DNA from: Symsagittifera roscoffensis
Taxonomy: Eukaryota; Xenacoelomorpha; Acoela; Convolutidae
Reading direction: 5' to 3'
Length of the DNA stretch: 64,000 nt
NCBI RefSeq assembly: GCF_963678635.1
Contig: NC_087062.1
Location: forward strand, 56,125,970-56,189,969
Below, piece after piece: positions 12,335 to 24,179 of this stretch. Every line of letters starts with the position of its first letter. Positions within the stretch are counted from its first letter, which is position 1. The notes beneath the pieces are model-generated. The model worked only from the letters and a program-made list of their open reading frames with translations. It searched no databases and was not told the origin of the DNA. A program made the translations under genes and the position numbers.

Positions 12335-12893
12335 GTTGGTTGATTAAATTACGCTTTTTGTGTGAAAACAGATTTTAAGAGTAATGGACATAGTGAAGAC
12401 TCTTCTATAGGTCTTGATGTTTTTTTTTCAGGAAAAACTTTTAAAATGCTCTAAGAAATTCAGAAGTGCATCATACAAATTAATGCATTGATGAATGCAT
12501 TTAGATGCATTTTTGAGTTGAATTTAAGTCCATTTTGCTAAAAGGTTGGCAATTGGGCTCTCCAATTACTATAGTGCAAAACCGTGATTTCCCAACGAAA
12601 TAAAAAGTTTGTCCTTTGATCCGGTTTTCTTACATTGGGTTTATTTTCAGAAAAAAAGCCGGTCATGAACAGTTCTTGAAATTCAACGAGCTTCAACCTG
12701 ATATATATTTTTTCTTCGATAGTTCAGAGTGTTCAAATATGTCCATTCAACTTTTTTTTGGATTTCTTGTCCTTCTAATGGCTTTGTTCTTGAGCTTAAA
12801 GCTCTCTTGTATTTGAGAAAAATCCAATAAGAAAGTTATGCAGCTTCACTTCTGAGTTATAGAATTTCTGCGGAGGTTGCTAGATTGCAATAG

Positions 12894-13025
12894 GAGGCAT
12901 CTACGAAACGAGGTCCTGCAATGACTCGATCCTTCTCCATGATCAAACGAAGTTCTGTAACTAAAGAGACCTATAACCTCATTGCATCTAATTTTGGGGT
13001 AATGAATAAAACAGTGGAAACTCAA
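12894..13025 (+). CDS. unrecognised candidate exon inside the tandem unit
   Basis: Between GCAATAG and GTAAAATATG lies an open stretch of 44 codons, EASTKRGPAM to VMNKTVETQ, of balanced composition unlike the F/L-rich chance frames nearby. A further open piece (IMHLALKEKD...) starts after GAGTGCAG at 13,067 and stops at 13,138. A 41-bp intron between them would be very short. It recurs in units 2 (15,508) and 3 (18,122). It does not match the Dicer domains I know. The antisense strand also has a long frame here, so coding is uncertain. Confidence 0.25.
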
Positions 13026-13607
13026 GTAAAATATGCATAAATAGGATTCAAATCGAATGAGTGCAGATAATGCATCTTGCATTGAAAGAGAAAGATCATG
13101 ATCATGAAAATTCTTGGTCTGAGATGATCCTGATTTGATTGTAGTTTTATGTCCGGCTGCTGCTTCTGCCCACTCTCCTCGCAAATATCTTAAAATAATT
13201 TTTCTGACTATTTTTTCAGTTTCTTCATTTTTTTCAACAGACGGTAGAAAACTTTTTAGTTACTTTATGATGGTGAAATCTATGTTTATTTTTTATGTTC
13301 ACTATGTTATATTTACTTTGGCGAAATCTAGGAATCTATGTTCACTTTTTATATTTACTATGTTCTGATATTTACTTTGGTGAAAACTAGGATAGTCATT
13401 GTTGACGAGTATTGTGTGAAAAACGGTTTGTTGGTTCAGTTTCGTTTGTCTTTGCTGTTCATTCTTTGTTCGTTTTGGATGTAATTGTTGTTGGTTGTAA
13501 TTTAGCATCCGCTAAAGAGCCGAGTCTTTGCATTACTAAGTCTGCAGTTTCAGAAACTGATGGTAACAACAAATTTGTGCGTATCATGGTCTGAATTTGT
13601 GCGTATC

Positions 13608-14161
13608 ACTTAGTCCATTTGTCTTTTTTGTAGTCCTGGATGGCTTTATCCATTTTCCGATTGAGCTCGGCTATATCTTGGTTTCCTGGGTTTGCTGCCT
13701 GAGCTTCGTACTTTTTCTTAGTTAACTTAAAATCTTCCGGGGAAACGTTGACTTTTTCTCCTCTGAAGGTACCTTGAGGGATATGCCTTGAGGTCTGTTT
13801 TCGAATTATATCCTTTAGAATTTTTTCGCCTTCATGTACATCTTTTAGAGGATCAGCGTGACTGAAAGCTACCTCTGTGTCCTCTTTGAAGCTGGCTCAG
13901 TTGGCTTCTTTAAAATTTATGTGTCCTCTTGGTTGAACGTAGCGGTTAAATGGCGCAGCTTAATGTTATAATTATTGCTTGGTGATCCAAACCGAGCTTA
14001 GATACAGTTTTCCAGTCCGAACTCATCGCTAGCGTGAGCTCTGTTTCCTTGGTTACTCTCCTTGGCCTGTCTTCGTTGATAACGATTAGTTCAGAATCGG
14101 AGATTTCATTTGCTAGTTCAACTCCTCTTTTATCGGAATCCAGCGTTGAGTGCCACAGTTC
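13608..14161 (-). pseudogene. LINE endonuclease/linker fragment in unit 1
   Basis: Almost identical to 22,106-22,659. On the minus strand it reads the C-terminal end of an apurinic-type endonuclease (DKRGVELANEIS, then LGLDHQAIII at the usual SDH position), then, after a frame change and one in-frame stop where tryptophan is expected, the linker to reverse transcriptase (KLTKKKYEAQAANPG, NRKMDKAIQDYKKDKW). It is a Jockey-like non-LTR fragment and not functional. Confidence 0.8.
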
Positions 14162-16772
14162 TTTGGAATTCAAGTTGAAAAAAGTTTTTTTTTGGTCTCC
14201 TTGAGTTCATTGACACTTATCTTACTGTATTAGTTATGTTTTCACTTTTTTAACGTGATTGGTCTATTTTTGAGTTAAGTATATGTGTTCATTTTAATTG
14301 TATCTTTTAACTGCTCAAGTTCTTTTTGGCTTGCGACTTGATATCATGTGTTTCAACGCTGTCTGATATTTAATATTGGAGGATTTTTTAACGAAGTAAG
14401 GTGAGTTGGTTCTTTGAGTAGGCAAAAGACTTCCAATCTGAAAGTACGTGGTTTGAAACCCGTCGAAGGCCAAAAAAAAAGTTTATTCAAGTTTTTCCAC
14501 GATTTATCTTTGTTTTTTGTAGCTCGAAATTATTTTCGCAAAAGGTGTTTTTGACATCGCTGGTTCCTGCAAGGTTGGTGGAACTAGAAGCGAATCTTCT
14601 GACGAAGTTCTTCTTGCAAACCTCCCGGATGTTGGGAAATACTCGTTCGGGGATCAACTCTATCTAGTTCAAGCGTTGACGCACTCAAGTTATACCAGAA
14701 ACAATCTAACTGACAATTATCAACGTCTGGAGTTCCTAGGAGATGCTGCTTTGGATTATGTCATTACAAAGCATCTAATCGAAACGTATCCCCACTTTGA
14801 TCCGGGAATGCTGACTGACATGCGATCTGCTCTAGTGAATAATGTTCTGTTTTCATCCTTGGCTGTAAAATTGGGTCTGCATAAGGCGTTGAAGCATCTT
14901 TCTTTGGAGCTGCAACAGGAAATCAACAGATTTGTTGAATTTTTGGAGGTTGGTTGATTAAATTACGCTTTTTGTGTGAAAACAGATTTTAAGAGTAATG
15001 GACATAGTGAAGACTCTTCTATAGGTCTTGATGTTTTTTTTTCAGGAAAAACTTTTAAAATGCTCTAAGAAATTCAGAAGTGCATCATACAAATTAATGC
15101 ATTGATGAATGCATTTAGATGCATTTTTGAGTTGAATTTAAGTCCATTTTGCTAAAAGGTTGGCAATTGGGCTCTCCAATTACTATAGTGCAAAACCGTG
15201 ATTTCCCAACGAAATAAAAAGTTTGTCCTTTGATCCGGTTTTCTTACATTGGGTTTATTTTCAGAAAAAAAGCCGGTCATGAACAGTTCTTGAAATTCAA
15301 CGAGCTTCAACCTGATATATATTTTTTCTTCGATAGTTCAGAGTGTTCATATATGTCCATTCAACTTTTTTTTGGATTTCTTGTCCTTCTAATGGCTTTG
15401 TTCTTGAGCTTAAAGCTCTCTTGTATTTGAGAAAAATCCAATAAGAAAGTTATGCAGCTTCACTTCTGAGTTATAGAATTTCTGCGGAGGTTGCTAGATT
15501 GCAATAGGAGGCATCTACGAAACGAGGTCCTGCAATGACTCGATCCTTCTCCATGATCAAACGAAGTTCTGTAACTAAAGAGACCTATAACCTCATTGCA
15601 TCTAATTTTGGGGTAATGAATAAAACAGTGGAAACTCAAGTAAAATATGCATAAATAGGATTCAAATCGAATGAGTGCAGATAATGCATCTTGCATTGAA
15701 AGAGAAAGATCATGATCATGAAAATTCTTGGTCTGAGATGATCCTGATTTGATTGTAGTTTTATGTCCGGCTGCTGCTTCTGCCCACTCTCCTCGCAAAT
15801 ATCTTAAAATAATTTTTCTGACTATTTTTTCAGTTTCTTCATTTTTTTCAACAGACGGTAGAAAACTTTTTAGTTACTTTATGATGGTGAAATCTATGTT
15901 TATTTTTTATGTTCACTATGTTATATTTACTTTGGCGAAATCTAGGAATCTATGTTCACTTTTTATATTTACTATGTTCTGATATTTACTTTGGTGAAAA
16001 CTAGGATAGTCATTGTTGACGAGTATTGTGTGAAAAACGGTTTGTTGGTTCAGTTTCGTTTGTCTTTGCTGTTCATTCTTTGTTCGTTTTGGATGTAATT
16101 GTTGTTGGTTGTAATTTAGCATCCGCTAAAGAGCCGAGTCTTTGCATTACTAAGTCTGCAGTTTCAGAAACTGATGGTAACAACAAATTTGTGCGTATCA
16201 TGGTCTGAATTTGTGCGTATCACTTAGTCCATTTGTCTTTTTTGTAGTCCTGGATGGCTTTATCCATTTTCCGATTGAGCTCGGCTATATCTTGGTTTCC
16301 TGGGTTTGCTGCCTGAGCTTCGTACTTTTTCTTAGTTAACTTAAAATCTTCCGGGGAAACGTTGACTTTTTCTCCTCTGAAGGTACCTTGAGGGATATGC
16401 CTTGAGGTCTGTTTTCGAATTATATCCTTTACAATTTTTTCGCCTTCATGTACATCTTTTAGAGGATCAGCGTGACTGAAAGCTACCTCTGTGTCCTCTT
16501 TGAAGCTGGCTCAGTTGGCTTCTTTAAAATTTATGTGTCCTCTTGGTTGAACGTAGCGGTTAAATGGCGCAGCTTAATGTTATAATTATTGCTTGGTGAT
16601 CCAAACCGAGCTTAGATACAGTTTACTAGTCCGAAGTCATCGCTAGCGTGAGCTCTGTTTCCTTGGTTACTCTCCTTGGCCTGTCTTCGTTGATAACGAT
16701 TAGTTCAGAATCGGAGATTTCATTTGCTAGTTCAACTCCTCTTTTATCGGAATCCAGCGTTGAGTGCCACAG
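14159..16772. repeat. 2,614-bp tandem duplication, unit 2
   Basis: Full-length second copy. It includes the Dicer exon and the LINE fragment, and differs from unit 1 by scattered single bases. Confidence 0.95.
14523..14948 (+). CDS. Dicer RNase IIIb exon, first half (copy 2)
   Basis: Same exon as at 11,909 in the second tandem unit. I see no amino-acid change in the RNase III part, with acceptor and donor conserved. If expressed, it could be an alternative or repeated exon of one transcript; splicing copy to copy is in phase (phase 0 on both sides) but would repeat half a domain. Otherwise it is a silent duplicate. Confidence 0.8.
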
Positions 16773-16775
16773 TTC
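16222..16775 (-). pseudogene. LINE endonuclease/linker fragment in unit 2
   Basis: Second copy of the fragment, carried along by the tandem duplication, with a few single-base differences (for example near 16,430 and 16,625-16,635). Confidence 0.8.
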
Positions 16776-18823
16776 TTTGGAATTCAAGTTGAAAAAAGTT
16801 TTTTTTTGGTCTCCTTGAGTTCATTGACACTTATCTTACTGTATTAGTTATGTTTTCACTTTTTTAACGTGATTGGTCTATTTTTGAGTTAAGTATATGT
16901 GTTCATTTTAATTGTATCTTTTAACTGCTCAAGTTCTTTTTGGCTTGCGACTTGATATCATGTGTTTCAACGCTGTCTGATATTTAATATTGGAGGATTT
17001 TTTAACGAAGTAAGGTGAGTTGGTTCTTTGAGTAGGCAAAAGACTTCCAATCTGAAAGTACGTGGTTTGAAACCCGTCGAAGGCCAAAAAAAAAGTTTAT
17101 TCAAGTTTTTCCACGATTTATCTTTGTTTTTTGTAGCTCGAAATTATTTTCGCAAAAGGTGTTTTTGACATCGCTGGTTCCTGCAAGGTTGGTGGAACTA
17201 GAAGCGAATCTTCTGACGAAGTTCTTCTTGCAAACCTCCCGGATGTTGGGAAATACTCGTTCGGGGATCAACTCTATCTAGTTCAAGCGTTGACGCACTC
17301 AAGTTATACCAGAAACAATCTAACTGACAATTATCAACGTCTGGAGTTCCTAGGAGATGCTGCTTTGGATTATGTCATTACAAAGCATCTAATCGAAACG
17401 TATCCCCACTTTGATCCGGGAATGCTGACTGACATGCGATCTGCTCTAGTGAATAATGTTCTGTTTTCATCCTTGGCTGTAAAATTGGGTCTGCATAAGG
17501 CGTTGAAGCATCTTTCTTTGGAGCTGCAACAGGAAATCAACAGATTTGTTGAATTTTTGGAGGTTGGTTGATTAAATTACGCTTTTTGTGTGAAAACAGA
17601 TTTTAAGAGTAATGGACATAGTGAAGACTCTTCTATAGGTCTTGATGTTTTTTTTTCAGGAAAAACTTTTAAAATGCTCTAAGAAATTCAGAAGTGCATC
17701 ATACAAATTAATGCATTGATGAATGCATTTAGATGCATTTTTGAGTTGAATTTAAGTCCATTTTGCTAAAAGGTTGGCAATTGGGCTCTCCAATTACTAT
17801 AGTGCAAAACCGTGATTTCCCAACGAAATAAAAAGTTTGTCCTTTGATCCGGTTTTCTTACATTGGGTTTATTTTCAGAAAAAAAGCCGGTCATGAACAG
17901 TTCTTGAAATTCAACGAGCTTCAACCTGATATATATTTTTTCTTCGATAGTTCAGAGTGTTCATATATGTCCATTCAACTTTTTTTTGGATTTCTTGTCC
18001 TTCTAATGGCTTTGTTCTTGAGCTTAAAGCTCTCTTGTATTTGAGAAAAATCCAATAAGAAAGTTATGCAGCTTCACTTCTGAGTTATAGAATTTCTGCG
18101 GAGGTTGCTAGATTGCAATAGGAGGCATCTACGAAACGAGGTCCTGCAATGACTCGATCCTTCTCCATGATCAAACGAAGTTCTGTAACTAAAGAGACCT
18201 ATAACCTCATTGCATCTAATTTTGGGGTAATGAATAAAACAGTGGAAACTCAAGTAAAATATGCATAAATAGGATTCAAATCGAATGAGTGCAGATAATG
18301 CATCTTGCATTGAAAGAGAAAGATCATGATCATGAAAATTCTTGGTCTGAGATGATCCTGATTTGATTGTAGTTTTATGTCCGGCTGCTGCTTCTGCCCA
18401 CTCTCCTCGCAAATATCTTAAAATAATTTTTCTGACTATTTTTTCAGTTTCTTCATTTTTTTCAACAGACGGTAGAAAACTTTTTAGTTACTTTATGATG
18501 GTGAAATCTATGTTTATTTTTTATGTTCACTATGTTATATTTACTTTGGCGAAATCTAGGAATCTATGTTCACTTTTTATATTTACTATGTTCTGATATT
18601 TACTTTGGTGAAAACTAGGATAGTCATTGTTGACGAGTATTGTGTGAAAAACGGTTTGTTGGTTCAGTTTCGTTTGTCTTTGCTGTTCATTCTTTGTTCG
18701 TTTTGGATGTAATTGTTGTTGGTTGTAATTTAGCATCCGCTAAAGAGCCGAGTCTTTGCATTACTAAGTCTGCAGTTTCAGAAACTGATGGTAACAACAA
18801 ATTTGTGCGTATCATGGTCTGAA
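16773..18823. repeat. 2,614-bp tandem duplication, unit 3 (partial)
   Basis: Third copy, ending at ATCATGGTCTGAA (18,823), where units 1 and 2 continue into the LINE piece. Here unique sequence follows, which probably shows the original locus before the LINE segment was joined. Confidence 0.95.
17137..17562 (+). CDS. Dicer RNase IIIb exon, first half (copy 3)
   Basis: Third copy of the exon with identical RNase III signature and splice boundaries. It is the copy nearest to non-repeated downstream DNA, so it is the one most likely to connect to further exons. I did not find the missing second half of RNase IIIb in the following sequence: the diverged RNase IIIb block at 37.8 kb belongs to the other gene. 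Confidence 0.8.
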
Positions 18824-18859
18824 GACGTGTTGGTACCGTAGTCTGATTATCAATAGCAG

Positions 18860-18951
18860 ATTATGAATTCAGTGCGGATGATGCTCCTAATGATAAGAAC
18901 ACCGCGGTTGACAGTCAAAGCATCTTCGAAAGCCGCCACTACTCAAAATGA
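18860..18951 (+). CDS. unrecognised candidate exon after the triplication (speculative)
   Basis: After CAATAGCAG an open stretch reads YEFSADDAPNDKNTAVDSQ and so on to a TGA at 18,949. A perfect-looking donor GTACGT follows two bases later, but it lies after the stop in this frame. Composition is protein-like. It could be the end of the Dicer locus or a chance frame; I do not recognise it. Confidence 0.25.
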
Positions 18952-19620
18952 AGTACGTATCTTTTTTTGAATGATTGGTTTATTCATCAAGATTTGACCT
19001 CATATATTTGTTTTGACTCGTTTTTCGCAATAATTGCTAGAATTTTTGCTAGCGTAGCACAGAAGTGTTATACAGGGCAGCCTAACTTTCTGATATCTGA
19101 ATATGGAATTTACGGTTCTGAATTTTCAAGATCATTAAATTCAAGATCATTCAAGATCCATTTGTCATCTGAGTTAGATCTTACTGGTATTTAAGACATC
19201 TACTGAAATATCAATTTTCAGCTGTGGCAACAGTTTTTTTGGAAAAAAATCCCATGATTTTCAACAGTTTTTTTTGGGAAAAAAATCCCATTATTTTCAA
19301 CGAAAGCATAGTTTCGAAAACATGATTTTTGATTCTTTCTGTTATTTCATTTGTTTCCAGGTTTTCTCTGATTGCTTCACAGGAGACACTTTGCTTGAAT
19401 ATTCTTTTATTAATCATTGCTTTCAGTTTTGGTATTTTTGCTATTTTTACCGAATCATATCTTTTCAATTGAAAAATTTAGCAGTAGCTGAGCTCTCGTT
19501 TCGACTGATGTTTTCAACACCAAATCAGACAAATAGTTTTAAACCGTCCCGTTTGTTTTGAGTCGTGACTGACTATATAGAAAGCGGGCAATTGTTCAGT
19601 AGATTAAGTTAGTTGTAGTT
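18952..19620. other. no gene seen; short direct repeat
   Basis: CAGTTTTTTTxGGAAAAAAATCCCA followed by a TTTTCAAC block is directly repeated at about 19,228 and 19,265. Within each copy, GGGAAAAA/TTTTTCCC-type arms can pair. Nothing else supportable. Confidence 0.4.
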
Positions 19621-22600
19621 GTTGTTTTAACCACGCACTGGGTGCCGTCTCGAATGGTCCAGAATGGTTGTCCGTGTTTGGTTTCGTTCGGTTTCGCTTC
19701 CGGTGTTCTTGGTTGCTTGATTTCGTTTCCTCTCAGTACTTATCTGTAAGATAAGATTGTTTTGAAATTGCTCCGGTGTTTGTTAGGTAAGCACTGTGCA
19801 ATTCTCCAGTTCTGTTGGCCCTCGGGGGATATTAGGGCTGATGATAGAAAAACCACAAGTGCTTCATCTCCTTGATCGTGATGAAGTAAAAGGTCACGAG
19901 TGACGACTAGTCAAAACCCCGTTTCAGAGTCTGGGCGTCTCTGAGTGCCTTTCCCTTTATGAAGTGACAGTCTTCCGTCTAATGTGTGCTGTTGGGCAGT
20001 CAGCATCTGTGACGACTGATTGTGCTATTAATTCTTAAGGTATTCAGCTCTACCGCTCTCCTTATGTAGGGATGTTAACAAACTCTGCTACTTTACAGGG
20101 CTCATTCCACAGACTTTCTATTGTAGGTCTGTGGGCTTGATGGGATAATTCAACAACATGTGTTGACAACCATGTGGGCTGTGTTTGCATTCTGCGCATT
20201 CTTTTTAAATTTTCGAGTTAATTCTTGAATAGTAATTATTAAACACGGGAGAGTAACCGCTACAGAGATGCGAGAGTTTTCTTCTTGTTAACCGCGGTAG
20301 GTGTTTTTCGTGGTTGCTTAGTTTCAGCAGCTTTTCCCATAATTTGCTTCGTTTATCCTGTTTTATACTTTTAACTGTATTTGTGTGGATTTTTTTTATT
20401 TCACTCCCATACTTTTTGGTGGTCACAGCAAGCACCGTTTTGGTTCAAAAAACAGGAAATGTCATTTTGATGTTGTTGTTGCAAAGTTGGTTTAATTGTG
20501 CGCTTGCTCAGCGTGGAATTGACGGTGTGGTTGTCAACTCTGTACAGCAGATGACATTCCAGTAAAAATTGCTTCGCTTTCATTTCGCTGTGCGTACGAT
20601 ATGTGAAATTTGTGTTGTGTAAATGATCAATTGGTGGCGTCATTACAAACCCAGTCATAGTTCTTAGTGGCCTATTTTATTTTGGTTGCAGCTTTTTCCA
20701 CTTAATATCTCTTAAACTGGGAGACCAGATGGGTGCGGCGTAGTTAAGAACGCTACGACTTATTGTCTTGTTACTGAGTTCCAAGGTCTTCTTATCGCAT
20801 CCCCATGTATTTTCTACCAATTTTTTAAAAATGTTTTTTCTACTATGTACTTTTTGACATGTTTTAGTGAAATGCTGCCCAAAGTGCATTAGTTCATCAA
20901 AGGTAACGCCTAAATTTTTCAGGTGTTTGTTAACATGTAGTTTATCTGTATCTACTTTAACACCTGGGTCCCCGTTCAGTTCTGCAATCTAGAAAGCTAA
21001 CACTGCGGCAGAAGACTCATCAGCAAATAAGCTAAGGTTCCTGTCTAGAAGGAACTTATTTAGATGTTAAACATTTGTTGATTGGTTGCGTTAGATTTTT
21101 AACATTTGGTCCAAATTTGATGATAGCTATATCGTTTGCATTAGGAAGTAAGTTCAATGTCCACAGAAGTTCAATGTCCACGCCTTCTGGAGGTTTTGTC
21201 ATTACACTCGACATATGTAAGTCTACCTTGGAGGTATCCGCACACCCATCTTTTTGTGTTGATGCTTGGACTGCGTTCTAAGATATCGTTAAGGAGTAAT
21301 GTGTGGCCTACAGTGCCAACCGCCGCGATATGATCAATAGCCCTTAATAGTGAGCTGTCAGGCGGGTGTGCTTTGTTCATTCCCGTTTAAATCTTATCAG
21401 AGATACAGTATAGAACGGTAAATGTGGACATCGGGTTTCTGAAAGTTCAGCTAAAAGGAATTTGAGGCTAAACACTGGAAGTAATTGGCCGTTCTATTAT
21501 TTTAGCAATGGGGAACAGGAGAGCAATAGGCCTATACCTTTTTGAATGCTTGGGATTCTTCCCCGGTTTCAACATTGGGATGACCTTCCAATTCTGCGCG
21601 CTTGCTTACGTATGTGGTCAGTGACAGATTGATCAGGTGGGTTAGATATACCACGCGTTCAGGCCCTAAATAATGCTTGTGTATAGGGGCGATTTGATCC
21701 TGCCCGGGTGCTATACTCTTCTTTGATTGTTTTTATAGCTTCTTGCACCATTAAGGGCAAGGTCGTACTTCGTCAATTATCAGACTTTCAAGTTTTCTGA
21801 CAATGGGCCTTTTTGCTTTCAGTACCAACTCAGAATGGGGCATGAGCTGTTGATTTAAAAACTTGGCAAATTTATGTGGATCGAAGGTTTCTATCGATTC
21901 GCCAAACTTGTATGGTTTCTTACATATTGGTCTGGACCTGCAACCGGATAAAGCTTTAATGTTTGACTATTGTTTGTTGCAGTTGACCCTGTAGTCAATT
22001 GTATCCAGGAACTTAGTCCATTTGTCTTTTTTGTATTCCAGGAACTTAGTATCCAGGACTTAGTCCATTTGTTTTTTATTTAACTTAGTCCAATTGTATC
22101 CAGGAACTTAGTCCATTTGTCTTTTTTGTAGTCCTGGATGGCTTTATCCATTTTCCGATTGAGCTCGGCTATATCTTGGTTTCCTGGGTTTGCTGCCTGA
22201 GCTTCGTACTTTTTCTTAGTTAACTTAAAATCTTCCGGGGAAACGTTGACTTTTTCTCCTCTGAAGGTACCTTGAGGGATATGCCTTGAGGTCTGTTTTC
22301 GAATTATATCCTTTAGAATTTTTTCGCCTTCATGTACATCTTTCAGAGGATCAGCGTGACTGAAAGCTACCTCTGTGTCCTCTTTGAAGCTGGCTCAGTT
22401 GGCTTCTTTAAAATTTATGTGTCCTCTTGGTTGAACGTAGCGGTTAAATGGCGCAGCTTAATGTTATAATTATTGCTTGGTGATCCAAACCGAGCTTAGA
22501 TACAGTTTACTAGTCCGAACTCATCGCTAGCGTGAGCTCTGTTTCCTTGGTTACTCTCCTTGGCCTGTCTTCGTTGATAACGATTAGTTCAGAATCGGAG

Positions 22601-22659
22601 ATTTCATTTGCTAGTTCAACTCCTCTTTTATCGGAATCCAGCGTTGAGTGCCACAGTTC
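19600..22659 (-). pseudogene. Jockey-like non-LTR retrotransposon remnant (ORF2 pieces)
   Basis: Read on the minus strand from 22,659 downward, fragments occur in ORF2 order: endonuclease C-terminus (DKRGVELANEIS; LGLDHQAI), linker, reverse transcriptase (HTLLLNDILERSP, NTKRWVCGYLQGR near 21,200-21,310; catalytic box LFADESSAAV near 21,005-21,040), and the C-terminal region (ISRSVLNYAAPIWSPSL near 20,715-20,765; YRVDNHTVNSTLSKR near 20,500). The catalytic YADD/FADD box reads FADE, and frames are broken in several places, so it is dead. The 3' limit (19.6-20.2 kb) is unclear. A short direct repetition around CCAGGAACTTAGTCCATTTG lies at about 22,000-22,120. Confidence 0.85.
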
Positions 22660-23304
22660 ATAGTGTTCGTTGAAATACCCCTTTATAACTGTATTTTCTG
22701 GGTTGAGTAAGTGTTTAATGCTGTTGTGGTAACCTGCTTTACAACTTGAGGATTGTGGTTTTTAAACTTTGTTAAGAGTGATGTTTGAGTTGCCAGAGAG
22801 CAGTTTCACTCGTTGATGTTCAAAGAGATTAAGTTAGCAGTCAGAAGGCAGCAAAGCTTGAATTTTTTAAAAAAAGCTCTAGAGCTGATTTACTGCTTTA
22901 TTTATATGGGTGGGAATTATTTAGTTGGTACCATAGGGAGGGAAGGGGGCAATTGTTAAGTAGATTTTACAGCGAAAAAAGACTTTGAACTGAAAGAGAA
23001 CATCACACAAGTGCATAGCCGGATCCTGTGAACTTATTCACCAAAAACTACCGGGAGATTTTTTTTTTACAAATTAGCGTTAGTGTTTTTGAATGTGGTA
23101 TGATAGAGATCTATAGACATTTGTAGAAAATTTGTAAATTAGGGTTAATCGATAACAATTCTCTTTACCCTTGCAATAGCAATTGTTTTGCAATCAGTTA
23201 CTAGACTTTTTCCACTGCAAATTAGTTTAGGAACAAAATGATTTTAATTAGAAAAGATAAATTTAGGTTCAGTTCTTAATTATTTCTAATTTTTTGTGTC
23301 TCCA
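22660..23304. other. no gene seen
   Basis: AT-rich sequence without supportable coding or repeat structure, apart from a GGCAATTGTT(C/A)AGTAGATT block near 22,950 also seen near 19,588. Confidence 0.4.
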
Positions 23305-23372
23305 TACTTGATCTGGAGGTAACGAATACGCCTGGGACAGCAAAGGTTCTGGGTTTGAATCTGACAGGACCT
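23305..23372 (+). repeat. tRNA-like A/B-box repeat, copy 1 (SINE candidate)
   Basis: GATCTGGAGGTAACG resembles an internal A box and GGGTTTGAATC a B box (one change from GGTTCGAATC). The spacing is tRNA-like. The arms needed for a functional tRNA acceptor stem do not pair. Confidence 0.5.
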
Positions 23373-23639
23373 CATTTTTTTTCAAACAGGAAAAGCTCCA
23401 TTTTATGAAAAAATTTGTCGGCTCAATATTTTTCAGCTTATGTTTTGTCGGCTTAGTTGTCATATTGTAGAATTGTTTTTTAAACGTTTCTTAACATTAT
23501 AGTTGCTTTTAGTGTTTTGATTTTTCTCTGATGTTTGTAATTCACTAACCCTGACTTTTTATGTTTTCCTCTTTTTTTTTCGCTTTTAAGTTTTCTTCTG
23601 CCCCAATGATTTCGGCCTTTTCTTATCGGCTTAGTGACC

Positions 23640-23925
23640 TTTTTCGGGTTAACAATTTGTTCAACAAAATCATTTGAATCTCTTGTATTTTGAGTCATAA
23701 TGAATTCACACTTTTATGCGTTCGCGGCCAACTTAGCCTGGAGGTAACGAATATGTCTGGGACAACAAAGGTCTTAGGTTCGAATCTGACCAGGACCTGT
23801 TTTTTTCTCAAACGGGGAACATTCTGTTTCAAACAAAATTGTCGGCCAATTAATTGTCTGCTTATCCTTTGTCGGCTTAGTTGCAATTTCTTGAGATCTT
23901 TTTTTTCTGCACGCTCGTTTTTTTT
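23640..23925 (+). repeat. tRNA-like A/B-box repeat, copy 2
   Basis: TTAGCCTGGAGGTAACG (A-box-like, 23,732) and AGGTTCGAATC (B box, ~23,776) lie inside a ~270-bp unit that begins near GGGTTAACAA(T/C)TTGTT and ends near GCACGCTCGTTTTTTT. It adjoins copy 3 head to tail. Confidence 0.6.
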
Positions 23926-24170
23926 GGGTTAACAACTTGTTTAACAGAATCACTTGTATCTTTGTTCATAACGAATTCAAACTTCTATGCATTCCCGGCC
24001 AATTTAGCCTGGAGATAAGGAGTATGACTGGGACGGCAAAGGTCCTGGGTTCGAATATGCCTGAACAAGACCTGTTTTTTTTAAACGGGAAATATTCTGT
24101 TTCAAAGTTTGTCGGATTAAGAAAAAGTTATGGCCGTCAAACAAAAGTTGAAACGCGAAAACTACCGTGA
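23926..24170 (+). repeat. tRNA-like A/B-box repeat, copy 3
   Basis: Begins GGGTTAACAACTTGTTTAAC. A-box-like TTAGCCTGGAGATAAGG (24,003) and B box GGGTTCGAATA (24,047). Confidence 0.55.
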
Positions 24171-24179
24171 CAATTCTCA

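Larger units (their letters stand above)
11545..14158. repeat. 2,614-bp tandem duplication, unit 1
   Basis: Starts at TTCTTTGGAATTC and is repeated at exactly 2,614-bp spacing. It is composite: about 2.05 kb of Dicer-locus DNA (11,545-13,595) joined to about 0.55 kb matching LINE sequence at 22,106-22,659. Substitutions between units are very few (for example TTCAAATATG here near 12,735 against TTCATATATG in units 2 and 3), so the duplication is recent or an assembly artefact. Confidence 0.95.

Noticed and set aside
12616-12816. Open frame after an acceptor-like TTTATTTTCAG, reading KKAGHEQFLKFNELQP, as the next Dicer exon
   Set aside because: The phase does not match the donor at 12,335, and diverged copies of the same DNA occur at 28,553 and about 57,630, so it is dispersed repeat.
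12846-13184. 112-codon minus-strand frame present three times
   Set aside because: Its repetition only reflects the tandem duplication; no family motif is seen. The opposite strand has a better exon-like candidate, also weak.
23725-23800. Functional tRNA gene
   Set aside because: Only the A and B boxes fit; acceptor and anticodon arms do not pair properly and copies differ in the arms.
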